Assembly (NCBI GenBank): GCA_903813345.2
Contig: CAIIXF020000001.1
Coordinates: 32,156,556 to 32,220,555, forward strand
Origin: Owenia fusiformis
Taxonomy: Eukaryota > Annelida > Polychaeta > Sabellida > Oweniidae
Direction of reading: 5' to 3'
DNA length: 64,000 nucleotides
Numbering within the stretch: position 1 is the first letter of the stretch; every line of letters begins with the position of its first letter. The notes under the pieces are model-generated. The model was not told where the DNA came from and did not search any database. It was given only the letters and a program-made list of their open reading frames with translations. Shown here one piece after another: positions 34,401 to 46,400 of the stretch. A program made the translations under genes and the position numbers.

Positions 34401-37400
34401 TTTTTTTGAAAAATTTGAATATGCAAATGAGTGTCATTGTGACATCATAATTCAAGATGGCGGATTTGGACTTTTTACAAAACAGAATTATTTTAGCATT
34501 TGATTTTTTGTTTAAAACTTCAATTTAAAAACCTGAGTAGAATTACTCTACAAGTAAAAAGTATAGATCTTTTAATGCTGATCATTCTGTGATATTTGTA
34601 CTATAGCATAACTCCTACAAATATGTTTTTAAGCGCTAAGACAGATAATTCCAGGAAAATCCCTGTGGCGATTTAACATGGGATTTTTTGTTTTCGCATT
34701 TTTTTGCGATTCGTTACGCTTTGGACCCCCTTTAACTTCATTAGTACTTAACGAAAAGTTACCTTTTTTAGAATGTTTTGATATGGGATATTCAACACAT
34801 TTTAAGTGACATTTAATCCAGTTCAAGAACACATGTGTGAAGCCACCTTTACTCGTCACACACACTCTGTCAAGTACCACCTTTTTCAGATCTTCTTCGG
34901 TTTTGAGAAATTCTCCCCAGAATTCAGATTTTAAGTCCCCATAGAAATAAAAGTCTCAGGGAGCCATGTCTGATGAGTTAGGGCCCATTCCCAATCCAGT
35001 TTGGTTTAGTTGTTTGATCACCATGCTGTCCAATTGCTTCTGTGTTAAATTTGCTATGGCAAGGTGCATTATCTTAATGCAGGATGAAGTGATCTACCAA
35101 CTCTGGTCTTTTCTTGCGAGTGGCATAAAGACATGTGTAAATGGACTGGATTAAACATCACCAAAATGTGTTGAATATAATAGCAAACACAAGACAAAAT
35201 CGTATGGAATAACTAGCGATAAGCTAGTTATTAAGCTTGTTATTATGGTCTTACTAGTGGTTATTATTGAGTAATGGTACAGGTATTCGATATGGTATTG
35301 CAGCTTACACTTAAGTAATGGTACACGTATCCTTGGATTTTAGGCCCGAATACCGAGGTTTATTTTTTTAATTATCGTGTATTATTATTTTGTGTTAGTA
35401 TAAGTTAACCATATAACTATTGGCATGATATGATAACCTTGTTATATTAATATAGCGCATAGGCGTAGCCAGGGGGATGCGATGTGTGCGATCGCACCCC
35501 CCTCCATAACCAATGAAAATAGAACCATTAGATAGAAGAAAAAAGTCTTAAAATGCTTTTTATTTGAAGCTTCTAGCTCGATTTTGAACGAAGTTGCACC
35601 AATTTTTGTAAAATTCAAAACAAATCATCAAAAACATTTTTTATGCCACGATCGCACCCCCCCCACCCCTCCCCCCGACTGAAAGCTGGCTACGCCACTG
35701 TAACGTGTAATCAATACGCTACATTTTGTATGTTCAATTTGTATACTAAAAACTGTTATTAATCCACAAATTTAGATGAAGACAAGATAAAAATTCGAAT
35801 CAAGAATGAAAAGGTGTCTAAGTATATGATTCTTAAGGGTAATGCATATTTGAATTAAACAGAGGCGGGTTAATTTATATTGTGCTATGAATTACGCTAT
35901 TATTCAAAATTGCAGCTAAGATGCCTGTTTTACGATACCCTGCGTGCAGAGTCTAGTTAAACTACACTAAGACGAAGCTCTCTTTTAAGAAGTGAAGTCA
36001 AACGAATGCAAAGGGTAGTTTTATGAAAAATATCACGGAAGATGTATTCTAGATATCAGTAGTATTCTCAGAAATTTATTATCCGAAACGGATAACATCT
36101 GGCCACTCAGACAAACAATCGCAGACATAGGCTAAGCTTGTTTATTTAACAGTTAGATTTGTTGACTTACCGATCCGTATTTCAATCTCCGGGAAGACGT
36201 TCTTTTCACATTGTATTTGCGTGCAGTGTAAAATAAGTTGATACTTTTGTTCAAAAATGTACTTTTAATGGCCATTTTATGCCTTTTATTTTCAAATTAT
36301 GTTTTGTTTGGATGTCAGTGTGAAAAGTCAAGAAACGTCAACCCCGACTTTTAATTGTTTTAAAATGTTGGTTAATCACTTATGGCAAATCACAAGGTTG
36401 ATGATGTCAACGGACCATGATCGTGGAAGGCTATCAATATCAGGTGTATATCGCATAGAAAATAAATATAGCTAATTTTTCACACTGATATGATGATGAC
36501 TATTCTGGCGAATCGGGTAGATATTTCTCAGTTTTTTCCGGTAATAAAACTATTCATTTCTATCAATTTTACAAACGGGGTCCTTTGAATGCACATTAAA
36601 ACTATTAAAGTATTTATTGGGCGTACATACTCGTTCTGTCATGTTACTTACATTTCATTTGCAAGTTGTCCACATACTAATCCGGCGTTTTGTTTAATCA
36701 AATTTCCCGCCCCTTGAGGTTTCCGACTGTAAAACTTAATATTTAATACAAACCAATGCATCAGTTAATATTTTCAGAATACAAATTTTCCATTTTTATT
36801 TCTCTGATAGATAAAGTCTCATTTCTCTGTTCGTGTATTAAAGAGTATGCTTTTATAATGCCGTGGTCACATTTGCTCAGATTTTCAGCACCGGCGCCCG
36901 GCCGATGAGTATTTTGTTCAAAATTGTATTCAATTCTGAACAAAATACTCAATCGGCCGGGCGCCGTGGAGCAAATGTTACCAAGTCATAACTGATGAAA
37001 AATCAAATGAGAACATGATCATGGATAATAGGGGAACTATTATGCTGCGTGCAGACTCTAATTATAAACTACGAGAAGACGAAACTCTCATTAGAGAAGT
37101 GAAGTCGAACGAATGCAAAAGGTAGGGTACTATAGAAGGGGATCATATAAAAGCACGATCTATTTCACAACGCCTTTAACTTTTGTTCTTCAACTGTTGC
37201 CCTTTGTGCATTTCAAACATAAAATATCTTAATCTGATTTGTTCCACCTTTCTTTTCGCTCAGTTCTGCACTATTATTTCCATATGTTGTTTAGGATTAT
37301 GTCATTTGCGAAATAGCTGTAAGACATTATGAGAATGAATATGGGAGTTTCCACGATAATGTTGTTCACATGATTTTATACACATACCTGCATAACAATC

Positions 37401-40400
37401 GGAGACAGAAGTCTTAATATTGTCCAATAAAAAATGAGAATCTAACATTTAATGATAACAAAAGGATTAATTGCTTAGTTCTCTTTGTTTTAGTCTTTGT
37501 TTTCTTAAATGCGGAAGTGTACCAACATCACCTAGATTACATAAGAGATCATCCAACAGTCTAAATTTGCTTTTAGTTGCAAGTTAATGCATTCCGACCA
37601 AAATTTGTATACCTGTAATTTGGGGGGGGGGGCGATGTTACATCACATAACTACAACGTTCATATAGAAATATACAATAAGCATGTCCGTATAAAAGCTA
37701 AAATTATAAAAACTCATTTCAAAGTCATTCTGTTCATGGAAGCGTCAAGTTATGAAAAACAACGCTAAACACTCAAACAAATCGACTTGATTACCTTTGA
37801 AAACTTCTTGAGAGGAAATGGACAAATGTATTTTTCTAACTCATTAGAACGTCTGTGTGATTGAAATACTATTTTTAAATACAAACATAAATGATTTAAT
37901 CTTGGTCAGAAGTCTGAACATTGTCCAACAAAATAATAAGAATCTAACATTTAATGATTACAAAAGGATTAATTGCTATATATATAGTCTTTGTCTTAGT
38001 CTTTGTTTTTCTAACGGCGGAAGTGTACCAACATCACTTTGATTACAGAAGAGATCATCTAACAGTCTAAAATTGCTTTTAATTCCCGGGTTTTAATTAC
38101 ATTTTATGTATAGACTTTTTTGCCTCTATTCTCATTTTTAAACCTGTTTCTGTTTGCTTATTTAACAATTGTGATAAATTATTCAGTTAGTGTCGAAATC
38201 AAAACAATTTTCTACATTATAGTCCCCTCCTCTTGCACTGACTAAATATTAAAATAAGCCAGTCTGATTGCGAATTTACAAATCCTGTAAAAGTAGCTTC
38301 AAACCGCCTTTTAATCAAAGAAAACAATAAGTTAATTCATCTGATCGCGAAAATACTGATTATCTGATCTCCATGCTATTTGATTCGTGCATTATCTACA
38401 AGTCAGTCGGGCAAGGGTGAAATTATTTCATTTGAAAACAGAAATAAATATCAGAACCCCTCTAGCATAACTATTCGGAAGAAATTCATACAAAAAATAA
38501 TGTACACAACTGATGAAGGGTCGCACACAATGCACGCACCCCTCTCCTCCTCCTCCGTGTTTGCCCACACACGACCATATTTGACAATTTTTCTAAAGCG
38601 TTTTCCCCGGGAATATAGGTGTAGCGGTTGCCAGAAGTCGCACAGCTTGGGAGTCAGGGTATCCTGATCGGTGACAGGTCATCTCAACCCCAAGTCAACT
38701 CAACCCAGTACAACTCAACCCCAAGTCAACTCAACCCCAGTAAAACTCAACCCCGGTAAAACTCAACCCCAAGTCAACTCAACCCTGTAAAACTCAACCC
38801 CAGTAAAACTCAACCCCATTCATTTCTGTAATGTCTAGTTCTCTAGTTCATTAACTTTGATAATTTAGCATTTTGCATATTTTAAACAATGCTTTGTTAG
38901 AATTAGAATATTTCACAGAGGTATAATAATATTAGACACTGTTTATTTTCATCTTGGATAATGATTCGAGATATATATATTCACAAACAGTTTAACATAT
39001 TTTAAAATCAAATTTTAGGAAACTAAAATCTTGGCAATTAACAATGTTTTTTTTATAAACGTATTAATGAAATCATTAATGATCAATAGTGTCAACCTGA
39101 GAGGCATTACAACAAACAAAACGTATTAGCAAGATTTAAATGGTACCAAGAAGGCGTTGAAATTAGAAGACATGTGGAATATGATTAAATGACTCTTAAT
39201 TCTTTAGAGCTTAGAGATTGTGCTCATCATTAACTATACAAGGCAGGTCTTAGAATGATAATCAAAAATTGACACAAAATAAAAAAAACTTTTTTTTAAT
39301 TATAAACAAACATATGAAAATCAACTTAAAATAGATAGGGGTTGAGTTTTACTGGGGTTGAGTTTTACAGGGTTGAGTTGACTTGGGGTTGAGTTTAACA
39401 GGGGTTGAGATGACTTGGGGTTGAGTTTTACTAGGGTTGAGTTTTACTGGGTTGAGTTGACTTGGGGTTGAGATGACCATGCCTCAACGCCTGACGGGTC
39501 TGATATTTAGAGGGGGCGCAAGAATTATTAGGGGGCGGGGTAAACGTGAAAGTTGTCAAAAATTTCCATAGGCGTAGCCAGGAGGGGGGGGTGCGATGGG
39601 TGCGATAACAATAGGCTTTATATATGCTTTAATGTTTTATTGATCATGATGCTTTTATGTAGGCTATTAATTACAGTTCTTTTTGCAATATAAAACTGGT
39701 ATGTTTATGCAAATTCCGATTGGACTAATATAAACGGATATTGTTTCATTATGTGGACTTGAGAAAGTCCGACATACTCATTGCTTTCAACCCAAAACTT
39801 AAAACGGGAAGTTATCAAGATCCCAAGAACACGATCGCTACTTAAACAATACGTTTGTAAAATCCCGGCGATCGAAATGCAATCAAACTTTCGCAATCAG
39901 GTGCCTAATTAGTCTTTTGATCTCTAAAGTTTTACGACTGAACGTTTCAATGAACTCGTGAGAAGCAAACGCAATCATCAGATAAACATTTTTTTAGTAA
40001 ATCTAAAATAGAGTAAAACCCAGGGAAAAAGATCGCGTGTTCATAGGAATTAGGCATATTTCGATTTTGAAATAACAAAAGTCAGTCTCGGAAGAATTTT
40101 CCAAGCATTCCCTGCTTTGATGCGTTTTATTGCAAGGGCCGTTTAGCGCCGATATGAATTCATTATAGGGTATTAGGGTTGTGGTTTATTTGTTTTATTT
40201 ATATAAATGTTATAAAATGTGTACGACACTTTAATGAATTATTTTTAGGGTTACAATGCATATTTGACTTTTCCCTCTAAACGTTTAAAATTCATCTTTA
40301 TACTTTTCTTAGTTTGCTTCAATAAAATTGACATTGGATCCCAGACAGTTATCAAATTCTCAGACATTTGATTAATATAGATATTTGTACTTCCTTTGAC

Positions 40401-43400
40401 CAGTGGTGCTGGTGTGACTGAGATTCGAATCTAATCGGTTTCATTTTTAATGTAAATTGAGAGGAATAAAGTTTTATTTTAAGCGTTTTAACCATCTTAA
40501 CGTTTGGCGTGCAGCGCAACTTAATACACAATCAAAGGTCAGAATACAGAAATAAGAACATGCCTTTTATTTGTTATTCAAGCTCGAGCAATATTCCCGT
40601 TATAAAACCAAAATAACTGCGGTTAGGTACCATATCTTGATTGCAGTAAAGACAGGCCATCTCATTCTGGTATGCCAGAGCGACTCTTATCTGCCGATTG
40701 TCGAAGGATAAAGACAAAGGGGTCGCGGCTATCGCGATGAGGCCATCTTATTTCTAGGAATTATTTCTGCCTCTCATTCCTTAAACCGGCTTCGTTAAAC
40801 AGTGCCAAAATATATAAGTCGGAGCCAAAAACAAGACTATTTTTATATTTAAATCCCCTCACCTTGTCAATGTCTATGCCTGCATCTGGTTTTCCCACCT
40901 TTGGGAGGGAGCCAATATACACATAGATTACTTACTGGCCATTGACAGGGGGGGGGCACAGAAACGAACATTCTGGGGTCATAAGGGATACTTGGGGAAG
41001 GGGGAGGGGTGGTGGTGAATAGTGAAGTCCGGGAGTGGAGTTAGGGGTACTGAAATCTTTCTTTTCATATTAAGTGCTTGAATGGAGACTTGTTTCCACT
41101 CCGCGCATTCTAGTAGAATTTAAATATTTGATCCAAAGGAGTTATTTTAAATCAAACTTGCATTCCGATTAATTAACACTCCCATGATTGTACCGTTTCA
41201 CTATTTTCTAAGATAATTATAATGAATTCACGGGACACTATAGTCTTCCTTTTAAACTTTAGTGGTTGGATGGAGACTTGTTCTCCACCCCGTACACTAG
41301 TAAATTTGTAAATTTTAAATATTTGATTTAGGGAGGTATTTGCAATCCAACTCTGACGATACAAGACTAGTCAGCCAAGACTAAATTATGAACTTATTAT
41401 CATTTAGACTATTGAGTTCATTAAATTATAATTCCATAGATATCATATTTAATCCTGTCAACACAATAATGGTATTAATTGGCATGATATGTAGTCAGAG
41501 ACGGTTTAAAAAGTTGTTTAGTATAGATAGTATTAGGAAAAATCCTAACTCAAAGTTTTTGTTCTCTCGCAATCCAGAGCAAACCACTCGCCGGGCAAGC
41601 ATTCTTTAAAAACGTGAAGTTTTCACCATGTTAAGCAGTTTTGAAAATTGTCCAATTTGAACCATCGCCTTGTATATTTCTGTAACTGCCCCCCCCCTTG
41701 ACACTCGAGTGTAAGAATCCTTTCCACACTGTCAATGGTTTTACAAAATAGTTCATGTTAGGAAGGGGGAGGGGTGAGTGTGGAGAACAATCACTGACTG
41801 CGATTTGTATGATTGAACATTATACACTTATCATAAATTCGTAAAGAATAGTTTTAAAATAAACAGCTTGTTATATGTTATGATTGGAGTGATGTATGCA
41901 TAGAAGAATGACACTGGTTTTGAAATATCTTAATTATCCCATTGAATGAAGCCATCCGTCCCTCTGTCCATTCTTAACTCATACTAGTGGACTGATTTGA
42001 TTTAAAGGAGAAGTCTCGGTGTAGAACGTGTACACACTAATGGGAACGAATTTTACTCATTTCTATTTAGGATTCATTAATATATTAGCGGGGCTTTAGA
42101 GCATTTACAAACGCATGAATTGTATTGTTTTAAGGCAACTTTTATGACATATAATGTATTTAAAGCTGATTAATTTTAGATTATATTCGGTTCAATTTTA
42201 CAAATAATGAATAGTATTACAGTATATCGAAAAATATACAATGATTTACATTAAATTGCTCAGACTGCAAACAATGTACATGGTTGGCGAATTTGCATGC
42301 GCGTTCTTGATAATAAGAATTAAAGATTGAACTTAAAAATCAAACATTTTCTTTTTTAAACATAATAAACAGGGGCGTAGCCAGCTTTCAGTCAGGGGGG
42401 GTGCGATCGCCGAAAATTTTTCAGTTTTCGGTCAGGGGGGGGTGCGATTTTGCCATAAGCAACACAAAAAATTAAGATTTCTTTTGAATTTTACAAAAAT
42501 TGATGCAACTTCCTTCAAAATTGAGCTAGAAGCTTCAAATAAAAAGCATTTTAAAGCTCTTTTCTACCTCTATCCAATGGTCATATTTTCAAAGGTTATG
42601 GGGGGGGGTGCGATCGCACCCATCGCACCCCCCCTGGCTACGCCCATGATAAATCTTTAAATCAAGAAAATAAAAATAAGATTGATGATTGAGCTTTTCA
42701 TAGTCAACTGCGACTGTGTCGACGCATGTTTATTTACTTAGCTAATTAGATATGTAAAATTGTTAATGGCCGCAACGGATAATACGTACATGTAAGCTGT
42801 TCGGATAAGACATTTCTATATGATTAATAACAAATCCCGGGCAGAATGTTATTCAACAGTAACTGATCTTATTAGTTATTATTCAATTTGGATAATAAAT
42901 CTATTATCTCGTTGTATTGATGTTTATTATATAGTGTTTCTCGTTGTGAAATATATAGAACACCTAAAATAAACATCTTGAGAAAATAAGAATTTAGAAG
43001 AATGCTTTGAATGTAACAAAATATGGTGGCATTTCCAAAGTATAAAACCATTAAGAAAGAAAACATCATAATTTTGACTGCTCTTGGTACCCTCAACATG
43101 GGTTACCATAGAACGCAGAATATTAAATGTTACGTGGTGATATTTACCTTGTGTATGTATAATTATTAAATTTATATTCTGTGAGAAAATTAGCTAGATT
43201 CATTAATGTTTACAAAATTTAGAGCATTTTTGATCGCCCTGTATGTGAATAATCAATGCAGAGCTATCTACAACATGCAGAATATTACAATGTACATGGC
43301 TGAAGTAAATAGAAAATGGTAAAAAAAACGAAAACACTTTTCACCATGCACAGAGATATCAACCAATAAACCAACCTTGATATTTGGATCGTAAAATTCT

Positions 43401-46400
43401 ACAGGGCCCAAGTCTCTATTGGTGTTCTTGTGGGTCTTCAAATAACCATCTGTTTCCCTCTGGGGCTGGCCAGCTCCCTTACCCCATGGGTCAAACATCC
43501 CACCCTGTAACTACATAAGGCAATAAGCATGCTAAAACAGACTGTCATCTAAAGATACCTAAAATAATTCAAATTCTAGAATTTGAAATAACACTGTTTT
43601 CTCCATAACCTGGATATATTTATCTTTCAGAACTGAATCAGTTCACAATATTCATAGAAAGTCTGTGTAGGCACAATCTGGATGAAAATGTTCTTATATA
43701 ATAGACTGCGCGGTCATGCAAAGATTTGGAAACAACATCTTCTTGGTATGATTCAGCAAACAATGCACTGAGTTCAGGGCTAAAGTAAAGTGAGACTTAT
43801 ATATGAGATAAATCCTGCACCAAGAGCTTCTATAGAATAGAATAGCCATACATTTGTTGTAACATGAACAAATTAAACCTTTTTACAGAAAATACTGGTG
43901 GTAGTTGTTCTGACATTAAAAGATTTGATGTTAAAATTAAAATACACATAATGCTCTGATATTTCAGGTTTCTGGAAATGGTCACTTACCCGAGTATCTG
44001 ACAGCTCCAAACTCTTTGTTAAACGTGGATCTGAAATATACAATTGATATCATATATAATATATATGTATCTATTAATGAAAAGATCACTATAGAGGAAT
44101 AAACAAAAGATATGAATCATGGTAAACATGTGATCAATTACAAGACTGCTTAATTTACATACAAAACACAAGAAATCTTAGAAAGTCTTCATTCTGACAC
44201 TCATAGTATCTTTCTGTTTCACATGAAACATGCTCTGATATTATGAGGCATATTCTGTGATCTGAGCACAACTGTCAATAACAGGGTTCGTACACCTTTT
44301 TCAAAATGAAATTCCCTGACATTTCCCTGACATTTCCAGGCAAAAAAGAAAATTTCCAGATCTAGTTTTGCTTGTTTTAGGCCTCCCTAAAAAGTCGCGA
44401 ACAACTATCGTTTAAAAGACAAGAATTATTATGAAACATTTTGGGCGTCTCCTTTAGTAACATTTCCTTAACTTTGACTTAGCTTTACTTCTACAGGCCG
44501 TCTTATTCACAACTTGATATATTATGTTTTTCATTTTACATATTTTACGTTGCATAAGGCCAAAGGTAAACATACATGTACAGGGGCGTAGCAAGCAAAC
44601 GTCAAGGGGATGCAAGTTTCGGGATTTGCATCATGCGAGCGAAGGAAACCCAAGGGGGATTAGATGAACCCCCAGAAATTCACATTGTACCAGGTCGTTC
44701 AATAAGTTCTCATAATTTTGCTCTCATTTTAAGAGTTTTTTATATTTTTCCATGAAAACTTCACAGACGATGCAGAATGTATCTGTGTAACAACTCTGCA
44801 AGGATTATGTATTAATTCTAATGGTTGTGGAAATGGCGGTTGCTATAGTAACGTCAAAAATCGGTAGGCGGGGCAACTTTATTTGATCGTAAAATCCATG
44901 GATGTAGTTAGATTTCATCTTGAAATGTCATATGTTTTATCTGAAAGATTTGCAACCATAGAAACAGGTTTTGACATCAGTGTGAAAGATGCAACTTTTC
45001 TGAGTATAGTTATTACTGTGACATCACATAAAAAGGTATGACATCACAGATAAGGTTTCAATAGAGAGACCCAAGATGGCAGCTGACTGTGGTCTTGTGA
45101 AAAGTCAAGATGAAATTCAAATTCAAATCCGTAGTGTGATAAGATTTTGTGTGTTATCCAAGAAATCAAGAGGAGAAACAATAAAAGCAGTTCAAGATAT
45201 TTATGGAAAGGAGTTAATGAGCACACCTACCATATACCAATGGTATCAAAGGTTTGGTTCAGAGGGAAGAAAATCTGTGATGGATGAAAAACGGACTGGC
45301 AGACCGGTAAAAGTCACCAACCCAAAGGCTGTTGAAAGAGTTAAGACAGTTCTAGATGATGATCGCCGCATCTCTGTACGGGAACTTAGTGAGAATGTGA
45401 ACATTAGTATAGGTAGAACACACTTCATTCTGAAAGAGAAGCTTAAAATGAACCTCATGTGTGCTAAATGGGTGCCAAAGGAGTTAACTAGTGACCAGAG
45501 AGCCCGCAGAGTTGAGGTTTCCCAAGAATTTCTAAGACGATACCAAGATGAAGGGGATAGTTTTCTTCAACGAATTATCACATGCGACGAGGTGTACGTC
45601 AGCTATTATGAGCCCCTTGGGAAGAGAGCATCAAGTGGTTGGAGAACTAAGAACTCACCTACTCCCATTTCAACCCTGGCAAAACTGACCAAAAATGACG
45701 GCAAGGTGATGTTCATTGTGTTTTTGGATAGCTCTGGGGTGCTGCTTACGCATGCAATTCCTGATGGTCAGAGAATAAACAAGGACTATTATGCAATGGT
45801 AAGCTTATTCATTATTAATAAATTAATCAATATAAGAGTAAAAACATTAAATCAAATCAAATTTAAAATCAGATTTGAACTATAAAAATGGTTAAGTACA
45901 AATGTTAAAGGCATTAGTATCCTATCCTACTGACTATTTCAGGTTCTCAAGAGGCATCTCAAACGGGCCTTCTCAAAGAAACGCCCCCTCCTAGAGTTGG
46001 CGACAAGAATATTTCATCAGGATAATGCCCCGTGTCACCGGGCAGAACTTGTACTGAACACCATAGGAGAACTCGGAATGGAAGTTCTCCCACAGGCACC
46101 ATATTCACCTGATGAAGCCCCATGCGACTTTGGCGTGTTTGGCCGAATGAAAGATGAGCTGAGAGGTTTTCGATTTGCATCGACAGAAGATTTGCAGAAT
46201 GCAGTCCAAAATGCTCTCAGAGCTAGATTTCCTGATGGATTCCATAAAATCTTCCAGGATTGGGTAGAACGTCATCGAAAGTGTGTCGCATCCAATGGAC
46301 ATTATTTTGAGCATTTAAAGTAGGAATAGAAACATTTACCCCATACTATTTCATGGGATAAATGGGACTACATGACATTAAAACACTTGTTACTCTCCAC

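Larger units (their letters stand above)
35701..38676. other. Intron sequence with two direct-repeat pairs
   Basis: A ~90-bp block around CTGCGTGCAGA...GAAGTGAAGTC at 35937-36030 recurs at 37044-37130. A ~170-bp block (AGAATCTAACATTTAATGAT ... CGGAAGTGTACCAACATCAC) at 37408-37580 recurs at 37904-38080. Apart from the possible exon at 36171 no gene is evident. Confidence 0.5.
33010..43241. mobile_element. Inverted-repeat pair 10.2 kb apart with TA at both ends
   Basis: The left arm 33010-~33330 and right arm ~42925-43241 are inverted copies (~320 bp) with ends CAGGGTGATCA and CAGGGCGATCA, each bordered by TA. Shared landmarks are AATATTCTGCGTTCTATGGT and TAATGTTTACAAAATT-like strings. The TA target and a mariner-type transposase remnant inside (34629-35170) fit a Tc1/mariner superfamily element swollen by later insertions. 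Two independent insertions in opposite orientation are the alternative. The pair lies in one intron of the CSPP1-like gene. Confidence 0.55.
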
